The translations under genes were made by a program, and so were the position numbers. A stretch of DNA of 64,000 bases. Origin: an uncultured Pelagibacteraceae bacterium. GTDB taxonomy: Bacteria > Pseudomonadota > Alphaproteobacteria > Pelagibacterales > Pelagibacteraceae. The notes under the pieces were generated by a model. It saw only the letters and a program-made list of their open reading frames with translations. It was not told where the DNA came from and did no database searches. Numbering within the stretch: the stretch's first letter is position 1; the number at the start of each line of letters is the position of its first letter. Positions 8,139 through 15,991 of the stretch are shown here, one piece after another. Location: positions 62,001 to 126,000 of the forward strand of contig CACMSB010000001.1 of the NCBI GenBank assembly GCA_902616245.1, read 5' to 3'.

Positions 8139-9868
8139 TGGAAATATACAAAGATTTAAAGACACCAGCTAATCAAGAATTCGAAAAACTACTAAACACA
8201 CAGTTATCAAAAAATAAAATAGAAGAGGGAAAAATTATTGATGGTAAAATAACAAAAATTACGGAGAAATTTGTATTTATATTTATCCCTGGGTTAAAAA
8301 GTGAACCAATAATTGACATCAATGAATTAAAGATGATTGGGCTGAAAGATAAAATTAAAGAGGGCGAGAATGTTCCGGTTCTTCTTGAAAAAATTGAGGA
8401 TAAAAATGGAGAAGTAATTGTTTCAGCTATAAAAGCTCAGAAGATAAAAGGATGGTTTAAATTAGAAAAGGCATATGAAGATAATGAGTCAATAATTGGT
8501 AAAATTACAACTAAGTGCAAAGGAGGAGTAATTGTTGAACATGTTGAAACAGGCTCATTAATGTTTTGTCCAGGTTCACAAATAAGTGATAAGCCTCTAA
8601 AAAATATCGAACATTTAATTGGTGTAGAGCAAAAATTTGCAATTATTAAATTGGACAAGATAAGAGGCAATGCATGTGTATCTCGTCGTCAAATAGTTTC
8701 ATCAAACAAAAGGGAAGATAAAGCAAAAATAATTGAAAAATTTAAAGTAGGTGACATAATTAAAGATGCAATTGTTAAAGGATATTCTTCATTTGGCTGT
8801 TTTTTTGAAGTTAATAATGAGATCGATGTACTAGTTCATTTACAAGAAATTTCTTATTCAAGAGTTAATCATCCAGATGAGATATTTAACATTGGTGAAA
8901 AGCATGATTTAAAAATTATCTCAATTGATAAAGAAAAACTTCAAATAGGTTGTTCAATTAAACAATTATCTCCAGACCCTTTTGAACATATATCTAATTA
9001 TGAAATTGGTAAAAAATATAAAGTTAAAGTTGAAAAAATTACAGACTATGGTTGTTTTTGTTCATTAGAGCCCGGTCTAAGCACACTTCTTCATAGCAGT
9101 GAAATAAGTTGGACAAAAAAAAATGTTGTTCCTAAAAAACTTTTTAAAGTTGGTGATATGATTGATTGTGTAATAACAGAAATTGACAAAGAAAAAAGAA
9201 GAATAGCAATTTCGCATAAACTAACAACTGAGAATCCATACGACATTTTTTCAGAAAAATTTCCTGAAGGAAGTGAGATTGAAGGTGTAGTTTCAAATGC
9301 AAATGAATATGCTTTATACATTAAACTTGGTGAATTTGATATCGATGGTTTTTTACATGCTAATGATTTGAGTTATACAAAAAATCCTGAAGAAGAACTT
9401 AAAAATTATAAAAAAGGAAATAAGTTAAAAGTTAAAGTTTTAGAAATAAAAAAAGATGAGCAAAAAATTAGAGTTGGCTTAAAACAGACAGGTAAAGATC
9501 CATTTGACTGGTTTAAAGATAAAAATATTAACGATATAATAACAGTACAAGTTATCTCTACAGATAATAAAGGATTAATTGTAAAACCTGAAAATTGTGA
9601 TTTAGAATTTTTAATCAAAAAATCTAATATTGCAGTAAATTCATCTGATGCAAGACCTTCGAGATTTGTGGGCGGTGAGAGAATCGATGCTGCAATCTCT
9701 GAACTTAATATGGAAAAAAGAAAGGCTAGTTTAAGTATAAAATTACTAGAAGAACTACAAAATAAAGAAGCTGTATCAAAATTCTCAAGCCCGTTAAGTG
9801 GAAAAAACCTACCTTTTTCATCACTTTCAGAAAAATTAGACGACAAAAAAAATAAAGATGATGAGTAA
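8138..9868 (+). CDS. rpsA: 30S ribosomal protein S1
   Basis: The 576-residue protein has six S1 (OB-fold) RNA-binding repeats starting near residues 30, 113, 200, 285, 372 and 459. Repeats 3 and 4 are the clearest (YSSFGCFFEV...VLVHLQEISY; ITDYGCFCSLEPGLSTLLHSSEISW). S1 brings mRNA to the 30S subunit, which matters most for leaders with weak ribosome-binding sites, common in this window. It follows cmk, as in most proteobacteria, with a one-base overlap, and precedes ihfB. The tail is Lys/Asp-rich. Confidence 0.95.
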   Translation: MEIYKDLKTPANQEFEKLLNTQLSKNKIEEGKIIDGKITKITEKFVFIFIPGLKSEPIIDINELKMIGLKDKIKEGENVPVLLEKIEDKNGEVIVSAIKAQKIKGWFKLEKAYEDNESIIGKITTKCKGGVIVEHVETGSLMFCPGSQISDKPLKNIEHLIGVEQKFAIIKLDKIRGNACVSRRQIVSSNKREDKAKIIEKFKVGDIIKDAIVKGYSSFGCFFEVNNEIDVLVHLQEISYSRVNHPDEIFNIGEKHDLKIISIDKEKLQIGCSIKQLSPDPFEHISNYEIGKKYKVKVEKITDYGCFCSLEPGLSTLLHSSEISWTKKNVVPKKLFKVGDMIDCVITEIDKEKRRIAISHKLTTENPYDIFSEKFPEGSEIEGVVSNANEYALYIKLGEFDIDGFLHANDLSYTKNPEEELKNYKKGNKLKVKVLEIKKDEQKIRVGLKQTGKDPFDWFKDKNINDIITVQVISTDNKGLIVKPENCDLEFLIKKSNIAVNSSDARPSRFVGGERIDAAISELNMEKRKASLSIKLLEELQNKEAVSKFSSPLSGKNLPFSSLSEKLDDKKNKDDE

Positions 9869-9872
9869 TTAA

Positions 9873-10163
9873 TTGTCAACAACAAAATCAGAAATAATAA
9901 AGAAATTAGCCGACAACTATCCAAATTTTTTAAAAAAAGATTTAAAAAAACTTGTAGACATTTTTTTTGAAGAATTAAAAAATTCTTTAAAAAGACATGA
10001 AAGAGTTGAGCTAAGAGATAATTTTACCTTGGAACCAAGATTACAAAAAGCTAGATACGCTAGAAATCCAAAAACGAACGAAAAAATTTTTGTTAAAGAA
10101 AAATATAATATAATTATGAAATCATCAAAAGTTTGGTCCAGGAAGATTAATGAAAAACAATAA
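9873..10163 (+). CDS. ihfB: Integration host factor beta-like HU-family protein
   Basis: A TTG start four bases after rpsA opens a 96-residue HU/IHF-fold protein (STTKSEIIKKLADNYP). The helical half is clear, and the DNA-wrapping arm carries the hallmark RNPKT (64-68) with the intercalating proline. The turn normally written GFGSF is replaced by RDNFTL (48-53), a marked change. IHF bends DNA for replication, recombination and transcription. The rpsA-ihfB order is the standard proteobacterial one and supports the beta subunit call. No alpha-subunit gene is in the window, so it could act as a homodimer. Confidence 0.85.
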   Translation: MSTTKSEIIKKLADNYPNFLKKDLKKLVDIFFEELKNSLKRHERVELRDNFTLEPRLQKARYARNPKTNEKIFVKEKYNIIMKSSKVWSRKINEKQ

Positions 10164-10824
10164 AATTTTTATAGCTTGTGATAGCAATAAAATTTCTAGG
10201 GTTAAAAAAATTATAAATGATACAAAAACTAATGAATTAAAAATTGGTTATAAGTTTGGATTAGAATTCTTAAATTCAAAAAGTGGAAGAACTTTTGTTT
10301 CAAAAATAAAAAATAAAATAATTTTTGCCGACTTGAAACTCCATGATATACCGAATACCTGTGTGTCTGCTATTAAAGCGATTAAAGATTTAAAAGTTGA
10401 TTATTTAACAATGCATATAAGTTCTGGTTTAGATGCTCTTAAGGCTGCCAAAAAAGTATCAGGTAAAATTAAATTAATTGGCGTAACTATTTTAACCTCA
10501 TTAGATAATAAGGCTTTGAAAGAAATTGGATTTAATAAAAATGTTAAAGAAATAGTTCATCATCAAGCAAAATTAGCAAGTAAAGCTAAACTTGATGCCA
10601 TAGTGTGTAGTGCCCAAGAGGTAAAAATAGTAAAAAAAGTATTTAAAAAAGAAATAATAACTCCTGGGATAAGATTTAGCTCAAATACAAATGATCAAAA
10701 AAGAACTTTAACCCCAAAGCAAGCTTACAGAAATGGTGCAACTTGGTTGGTGGTCGGGAGAGATATTACCAAAGGCAACATCAAAAAAAATATAAAAATT
10801 TTAATTGATCATTTAAAGCAATGA
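10150..10824 (+). CDS. pyrF: Orotidine 5'-phosphate decarboxylase
   Basis: The last step of UMP synthesis. The 224-residue TIM barrel contains the catalytic DxKxxD block as FADLKLHDIPNT (D61, K63, D66). Further conserved parts are LTMHISSG, LIGVTILTSL, IVCSAQE, ITPGIRF and the phosphate-binding LVVGRDIT near residue 200. It overlaps the ihfB end by 14 bp and trpF by 4 bp. pyrF next to trpF is seen in many alphaproteobacteria. All active-site positions look normal, unlike several enzymes further along this operon. Confidence 0.93.
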   Translation: MKNNKIFIACDSNKISRVKKIINDTKTNELKIGYKFGLEFLNSKSGRTFVSKIKNKIIFADLKLHDIPNTCVSAIKAIKDLKVDYLTMHISSGLDALKAAKKVSGKIKLIGVTILTSLDNKALKEIGFNKNVKEIVHHQAKLASKAKLDAIVCSAQEVKIVKKVFKKEIITPGIRFSSNTNDQKRTLTPKQAYRNGATWLVVGRDITKGNIKKNIKILIDHLKQ

Positions 10825-11435
10825 AAGGTTTAAAAATTTGCGGGGTCTCGGATCCTAAAACTTTGACCTATATTTTAAATCACAGATACAAACCTTCTAT
10901 GATTGGTTTTATAACGAATTATGAAAAAAGTAGAAGATTTGTTCAATATCAAAAATTAAAAGATTTGATTAATGTTGATAAGAAAAATGTAAGTTTTGTC
11001 TCTGTACTTGTAAACCCAAACGATGAGATTTTAGAAAGAATCAAAGATTTAAATTTTGATTATTACCAACTTTATGATGTTGATGCTGATAGAACAAATG
11101 AGATTAAGTCAAAATATAAAATAAAAATAATAACTTCAATAACAGTTGCGAGTAAAAACGACGTAAATAAATATAAAAATTACTCAAAGATCTCAGATAT
11201 AATTCTATTCGACTCAAAAGGTTACCATAAATCTGAAAGTTTTGATCATAATCTGCTAGATGAAGTACCTGACGAAATGAATAAAATGATTGCAGGAAAT
11301 ATCCAAATAGATGATATTCCTAGTTTTAAAAATAAAGACTTCATAATTGATCTTAGCGGTGCATTAGAAGATGAAAATGGAAAAAAAGATATAAGTAGAA
11401 TTAATAAGTTGTTAAACTTGTTTGGAAAAATATGA
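10821..11435 (+). CDS. trpF: Phosphoribosylanthranilate isomerase, divergent
   Basis: The 204-residue TIM-barrel protein fits TrpF by position (directly before trpB-trpA) and by key residues: KICG with the catalytic Cys7, an Asp at 131 (ILFDSKG) matching the general acid, and DLSGALEDENGKKD near the C-terminus matching the SSGVE..G.KD phosphate region. The usual GGTGK after the acid is absent, QLHG reads QLYD and AGGL reads AGNI. It should isomerise PRA to CdRP for tryptophan. The altered substrate loops leave room for reduced or changed specificity. Confidence 0.82.
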   Translation: MKGLKICGVSDPKTLTYILNHRYKPSMIGFITNYEKSRRFVQYQKLKDLINVDKKNVSFVSVLVNPNDEILERIKDLNFDYYQLYDVDADRTNEIKSKYKIKIITSITVASKNDVNKYKNYSKISDIILFDSKGYHKSESFDHNLLDEVPDEMNKMIAGNIQIDDIPSFKNKDFIIDLSGALEDENGKKDISRINKLLNLFGKI

Positions 11436-12676
11436 AACTTAAAAGAGGAATTCCTGTAATTGACCAAGGTAATAAACTTGGATTTTGGGGGGGTAAATTT
11501 GGAGGAAACTTTGTTCCAGAAACATTAAAAAAACCTATCGAAGATTTAGAAGTACTATTTAATAAACTTAAAAAAGATAAAAAATTTATACGAGAAAGAG
11601 ATAAACATTTTAAAAATTGGATTGGTGTACCTACTCGTTTCATAAAATTAGAAAATTTAACAGAACATGTGGGCGGAGCTCAAATTTGGTCTAAAGTTGT
11701 TTCAGATGCAAATGGTGGAGCACACAAGATCTACAACGCAACTGTCCATTGTTTACTTGCAAAACGTACTGGTAAAAAAACTATATGCGGAGATACTGGT
11801 GCCGGGTACGCGGGCAAAATGTTGAGTATGGCAGCAAAAAAATTTGGCCTTAAGTGTAAAATTTTCATGGGCGCAAAAGATATTGCAAGACAACAACCAA
11901 ATGTAAAAGCGATGAAAAAAAATGGTGCCGAGGTAGTTCCGGTTTATTCAGGAAGTCAAACGCTTGTGGATGCTGTTTCAGAGTGTATGAGGTTCTGGGT
12001 TGCAAATTGCGATACTACAGCAATGTGTGTTGGAAGCACAGTAGGGCCAGCTGTTTTTGTTCGTATTTGCGGATGGAGTACTAGTCAAATTTCAAGAGAA
12101 CTTAAGGTTCAATTAATTGATGAGTTTGGATCAATTCCAAAAAAACTTAAACTTTACAATTGTGTGGGCGGTGGAAGCTCGAGTTTTGGGTTTTGGAATG
12201 AGTTTATGGATTATGATAAAAAGCAGTGTGAATTTATTGGCGTAGAAGCTGGGGGACCTGCAAAAAGTAAAAAACATGCAGCACCTTTAACTTATGGTTC
12301 TAAAATTGGAATTCTACATGGTGCAGCCCAGTATGTTAATCAAAACTCAGATGGACAAATAGAAGAGACAGAATCTATTTCAGCGGGTTTGGATTACCCT
12401 GGAATTTCTCCGCTTCATTGTTTTTTAAAAGACACAAAGAGAGCTAGATATACTGCAGCGAGTGATGAACAAGCATTAGAAGCTTACAAACTTGTTACAA
12501 GATTTGAAAAATTAAGACCATCTCTAGAACCTAGCCATGCATTTGCTGTTGCTATATCCGAATCTAAAAAATTGAGCAAAGATACGATCGTAGTAGTTAA
12601 TAGTTGTGGTGATGCTTATAAGGACCGAGGAATTTTAGAGAAAAGATTAGGAAAAAAATATGTTAAATCCAATTAG
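11432..12676 (+). CDS. trpB: Tryptophan synthase beta chain, divergent
   Basis: This 414-residue fold-type II PLP enzyme lies between trpF and trpA. Clearly TrpB-like parts are GGKFGGNFVPETL, GGAHKIYNA (PLP lysine K99), VGGGSS, GVEAGGP, SISAGLDYPG and DEQALEAY. Several active-site motifs differ from the family: ETGAGQHG reads DTGAGYAG (the catalytic Glu109 of Salmonella numbering is Asp121, and the His after Gln is Ala), KREDLNHTGAHK reads KVVSDANGGAHK, GGGSNA reads GGGSSS and SGRGDKD reads SCGDAYKD. It presumably still condenses indole with serine, but catalysis may be altered. It overlaps trpF by 4 bp and trpA by 17 bp. Confidence 0.85.
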   Translation: MKLKRGIPVIDQGNKLGFWGGKFGGNFVPETLKKPIEDLEVLFNKLKKDKKFIRERDKHFKNWIGVPTRFIKLENLTEHVGGAQIWSKVVSDANGGAHKIYNATVHCLLAKRTGKKTICGDTGAGYAGKMLSMAAKKFGLKCKIFMGAKDIARQQPNVKAMKKNGAEVVPVYSGSQTLVDAVSECMRFWVANCDTTAMCVGSTVGPAVFVRICGWSTSQISRELKVQLIDEFGSIPKKLKLYNCVGGGSSSFGFWNEFMDYDKKQCEFIGVEAGGPAKSKKHAAPLTYGSKIGILHGAAQYVNQNSDGQIEETESISAGLDYPGISPLHCFLKDTKRARYTAASDEQALEAYKLVTRFEKLRPSLEPSHAFAVAISESKKLSKDTIVVVNSCGDAYKDRGILEKRLGKKYVKSN

Positions 12677-13460
12677 TGTAGCATTTAAAAAAGCAAAACA
12701 AGAAAATAGACCAGCTTTACTAACTTATACCGTTGCTGGTGATAGCTCAAAAAAACAATCTTTACGTATATTAAAATCAATTTCTAAAAATGCTGATATT
12801 TTAGAATTAGGCGTACCCCACAACACCCCTGTAGCAGATGGAAGTCAGATTCAAACAAGCTCTTATAGAGCAATTAAAAATGGAATTAAAGTAAATGATA
12901 TTTTCAAAATTGTAAAAGACTTTAAAAAGTTTGATAAAAATAAACCTGTTATCTTAATGGGGTATTATAATATGATCTTTCAATATGGTGAAAATAAATT
13001 CTTAAATAAATGTAATTTATCTGGAGTAAATGGATTAATAGTTGTGGATTTACCTTGGCCAGAAAATAAGAATTTCGCAAAAAAATGTAAAAAAAAATCT
13101 ATCTACTTTATTCAGCTTTTATCACCAACAACAACAAAAATTAGGCTTAAAAAAATTATAAAAGACTCTCATCCTATGAATTATTTTATTTCAATGTTAA
13201 GTACAACAGGTGGTAAACTAAAAGTTTCACCAAAAGATATATTAAAAAATTATACCAAAATAAAAAAAATTGATCCAAAAAAAGAAATTGTAATTGGTTT
13301 TGGAATCACTGAAAAAACAATTGGCAAACTCAAATCTGCAGATGGATTAGTTGTTGGAAGTGCTATTTGTAAGGAAATTAGCAAGAGTTTAAAGCATAGA
13401 CAAAATCCTGTCACAAATGTAAGTAAGCTAGTAAAAAAATTAAAAAATAAAATTCTATGA
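12660..13460 (+). CDS. trpA: Tryptophan synthase alpha chain
   Basis: The 266-residue TIM barrel cleaves indole-3-glycerol phosphate to indole. Both catalytic acids keep their positions: E49 in LELGVP and D60 in PVADG. The loop between them is HNT where the family has FSD. The later YLLSRAGVTG region reads YFISMLSTTGGK. VIGFGIT and GLVVGSAI, the phosphate-binding end, are normal. Changes cluster around the active-site mouth and the loop that communicates with TrpB, as if TrpA and TrpB had diverged together. The gene overlaps trpB by 17 bp and accD by 4 bp. Confidence 0.88.
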   Translation: MLNPISVAFKKAKQENRPALLTYTVAGDSSKKQSLRILKSISKNADILELGVPHNTPVADGSQIQTSSYRAIKNGIKVNDIFKIVKDFKKFDKNKPVILMGYYNMIFQYGENKFLNKCNLSGVNGLIVVDLPWPENKNFAKKCKKKSIYFIQLLSPTTTKIRLKKIIKDSHPMNYFISMLSTTGGKLKVSPKDILKNYTKIKKIDPKKEIVIGFGITEKTIGKLKSADGLVVGSAICKEISKSLKHRQNPVTNVSKLVKKLKNKIL

Positions 13461-14389
13461 ACTGGATTACAAAAGCTTTAAGTTTTGGTGAAAAAATTAA
13501 ACGAGTATTAAAAAAAAGACCATCAAAAGAAGATATAGCAAACTCTGACTGGACCAGTTGTTGCAAAGGCCCAATATTAAAGAAAGATCTTGAAGAAAAT
13601 TTATGGGTTTGTAACTCGTGTGGTAAACATCATAGAATTAATTGTCGACAAAGATTTGACATTATTTTTGGAAAAAATGCTTATGAAATAATTGATACAC
13701 CGATTCCAGCGGAAGACCCCCTTCAATGGATCGATACCAAGTCATATAAAGATAGATTAAAATCTGCACGAAAAAAAACTAATCAGAATTCAGCTGTGAT
13801 GATTGCTAGAGGAAGAATAAATGGAGTAGAAGTAACAGCAGGAGCTATTAATTTTGAGTTTATTGGTGGGTCTGTTGGTGCAGCTGAGGGCGAAGCAATT
13901 ATTTATGGTGTTCAACACGCTATTGACAATCAAACACCATTTGTTTTCTTTCCTTGTGGTGGAGGACAAAGAATGTTTGAGTCTCCTATTGCCCTTGCAA
14001 ATATGACAAGAACTACACTTGCTATTAATGAACTTAAAAAAAATAATCTTCCTTATTTAGTTTGTTTTACAGATCCAACAGCTGGTGGAATTACTGCATC
14101 TTTTGCGATGTTAGGTGACATTCATTTTGCTGAACCTGGGTGTTTAATAGCCTTTGCAGGAAAAAGAGTTATACAAGCAACAGTTAAAGAAGAACTTAGT
14201 TCAGACTTTCAAACATCTGAGTTTGTCGAAAAGCATGGATTTGTCGACAGAATAGTCGAACGAAAAGATTTAAAAACCGAAATAAGCTTAATATTATCAA
14301 TATTGTTAAAAAAAGATAACGCGGTAAATGAAAAGCAAATAAATGAAACTTCGGACAATATTGAACCGCTTGCAAAAGCTGCATCCTAA
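13457..14389 (+). CDS. accD: Acetyl-CoA carboxylase carboxyltransferase subunit beta
   Basis: With AccA this subunit moves the carboxyl group from biotin to acetyl-CoA, making malonyl-CoA for fatty acids. The 310-residue protein has a zinc-ribbon-like N-terminus, partly degenerate (SCCKG where CxxC is expected, then VCNSCGKHH). The crotonase core has GGSVGAAEGE, FFPCGGGQRM, TDPTAGGITASFAMLGD and FAGKRVI. trpA-accD-folC is the standard proteobacterial order. The C-terminus after residue 280 is polar and low in complexity, and the last 47 bases also encode the start of folC in another frame. Confidence 0.95.
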   Translation: MNWITKALSFGEKIKRVLKKRPSKEDIANSDWTSCCKGPILKKDLEENLWVCNSCGKHHRINCRQRFDIIFGKNAYEIIDTPIPAEDPLQWIDTKSYKDRLKSARKKTNQNSAVMIARGRINGVEVTAGAINFEFIGGSVGAAEGEAIIYGVQHAIDNQTPFVFFPCGGGQRMFESPIALANMTRTTLAINELKKNNLPYLVCFTDPTAGGITASFAMLGDIHFAEPGCLIAFAGKRVIQATVKEELSSDFQTSEFVEKHGFVDRIVERKDLKTEISLILSILLKKDNAVNEKQINETSDNIEPLAKAAS

Positions 14390-15608
14390 AGAAATCGACC
14401 TAAGTCTAGATAGAGTTAAAAATCTTTGTAAAAAATTAGGTAATCCTCAAAAAAAATTAAAATACATATCTGTAGTTGGAACAAATGGAAAGTATTCGAC
14501 TATACAGGCAGTAAGATCAATTTTAAAAACAGCCAATATAGATTGTAATATTTATACTAGTCCACATATTCAAAAAATTAATGAGAGATTTATTTTTAAT
14601 GACGAAGAAATATCTGACGATAACTTGTCTAAGTTATTAATAGAAGTTGAAAATGTTAATAATGGAGAACAAATAACTTACTTTGAAATATTAACTGCGG
14701 CATATTTTTATCATGCAAGTAAATTCAAAGACAAAATAAATATTATAGAAAGTGGCCTATTTCATAGATTTGATGCAACAAATATTATTGATAATAATTT
14801 ATCTAGTATTGTTACTTCAATAGGTTTAGATCATTTAGACTGGTTACCAAAAAATGAGCAAAATATTGAAAAAATTGTTTATGAAAAAACCTCATCCCTT
14901 CTAAATTCTACTATTGTAATTAGCAAACAAAGCTCAGATGAAACCTTAAATCTAATAAAAAAAACAATTAATAATAATCACTCAAAAAAAATTATTTATA
15001 AAGATGATTTTAATTATTCATTAAGTGAGAATGGTTTTATTTATTATGAGGATGAATATGGTGGTTTAAAATTACCAAAACCAAACCTATTAGGTAATTT
15101 CCAAATTGACAATTGTGCGACAGCTATTGCTACAGTAAGAAATTTACAACTAGAAGTAAAAGATGAAAATATTAAAGAAGGTATTAGTAAGATAAAAAGT
15201 ATTGCAAGACTTCAAGAAATTAAATCTGGAAAGCTTAAAAATATTTGTAAAGATAATAGATTATATTTAGATGGCTCACATAATCCTTTAGGTGCAAAAG
15301 CTCTTAATGAATATTTAAATACTCTTGATTGTAAAAAGCATTTAATTCTTGGAATGATGTCCAATAAAGATCACGAGGAATATTTAAGCAAATTTAATAA
15401 TATATCTTCCATAACAACAATTGATATTCCTAACCAACCGAATGCTATCAAAGGAATAGATTTAAAAGAAAAATTAAATAAATATCCTAATGTTAATTAC
15501 AAAAAATCTATTGAAGAGGCTCTTAATTCTCTAAACCCAGAGAAAGGTGATTTGATAATGATTACTGGGTCTCTATATCTTGCTGGAGAGATACTTAATT
15601 TAAATTAA
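14343..15608 (+). CDS. folC: Folylpolyglutamate/dihydrofolate synthase, atypical motifs
   Basis: The Mur-ligase-fold enzyme adds glutamate to folates. The start at 14343, inside accD, is favoured because RTILNRLQKLHPKEIDLSL is the standard FolC N-terminus; it gives 421 residues. Family motifs present are TSPHIQKINERF, ITSIGLDH-like VTSIGLDH and LDGSHNPLGA. Two glycine motifs are changed: the P-loop GTNGKGS reads GTNGKYS (Tyr51), and GLGGRLDATN reads GLFHRFDATN. The EKAGI motif reads EKTSS. ATP-binding Lys50 and Ser52 remain. It is the last gene of the forward operon and overlaps the convergent trxA end by 4 bp. Confidence 0.9.
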   Translation: MKLRTILNRLQKLHPKEIDLSLDRVKNLCKKLGNPQKKLKYISVVGTNGKYSTIQAVRSILKTANIDCNIYTSPHIQKINERFIFNDEEISDDNLSKLLIEVENVNNGEQITYFEILTAAYFYHASKFKDKINIIESGLFHRFDATNIIDNNLSSIVTSIGLDHLDWLPKNEQNIEKIVYEKTSSLLNSTIVISKQSSDETLNLIKKTINNNHSKKIIYKDDFNYSLSENGFIYYEDEYGGLKLPKPNLLGNFQIDNCATAIATVRNLQLEVKDENIKEGISKIKSIARLQEIKSGKLKNICKDNRLYLDGSHNPLGAKALNEYLNTLDCKKHLILGMMSNKDHEEYLSKFNNISSITTIDIPNQPNAIKGIDLKEKLNKYPNVNYKKSIEEALNSLNPEKGDLIMITGSLYLAGEILNLN

Positions 15609-15925
15609 ATATTTTCTTTTATAAAAGCTACTATATCACTTTTTGGTGTAGCCCCAACTTTTGTAGCTTTTAATTCACCACCTTTAAATAAAAGCATTGT
15701 AGGAATTCCACGAACACCGTACTTAGTAGGCATGTTGGGCTCTGAGTCTATGTCATGTTTTGCAATGACAATATCATTCGCCATCTCCTCTGAAATTTCC
15801 TCTAAAATTGGTCCAACCATTTTACAAGGTCCACACCATTCGGCCCAAAAATCTACTAAAACTGGTTTTTCGTTTTTTAAAACTTGTTCTTCAAATTTTT
15901 CGTCTGTTACTTTTAATGTAGCCAT
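15605..15925 (-). CDS. trxA: Thioredoxin
   Basis: The 106-residue protein is a complete thioredoxin with the redox site WCGPCK (C31, C34), the buried Asp in VDFWAEW and the cis-proline in RGIPTMLLF. It reduces cytoplasmic disulfides, including ribonucleotide reductase and PAPS reductase. Its place after folC is the alphaproteobacterial norm, though it is convergent here. It ends in the folC stop region and starts 66 bp from the exonuclease gene, an AT-rich gap where a reverse-strand promoter is likely but not distinctive. Confidence 0.97.
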   Translation of the reverse strand: MATLKVTDEKFEEQVLKNEKPVLVDFWAEWCGPCKMVGPILEEISEEMANDIVIAKHDIDSEPNMPTKYGVRGIPTMLLFKGGELKATKVGATPKSDIVAFIKENI

Positions 15926-15991
15926 TAGTTTTATATATAAATAAAAATTTTTTTATCAATAGTTAAAAAAGAAATGTTTAAATTATCCACA

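Noticed and set aside
9406..9924. A 172-codon frame antisense to rpsA and the ihfB start
   Set aside because: The S1 domains on the forward strand are clear; the antisense product is low-complexity Ser/Leu/Phe-rich text typical of reverse-complemented Glu/Lys coding sequence.
13457..14389. Degenerate zinc ribbon of AccD as a sign of a broken gene
   Set aside because: Loss of part of the N-terminal cysteine set is common in alphaproteobacterial AccD, and all carboxyltransferase core motifs are intact.
15926..15959. TTGATA and TATATA hexamers spaced 16 bp upstream of trxA as a promoter
   Set aside because: The -10 would lie only 6 bases from the start codon, implying a leaderless mRNA, and such hexamers are frequent by chance at this base composition.
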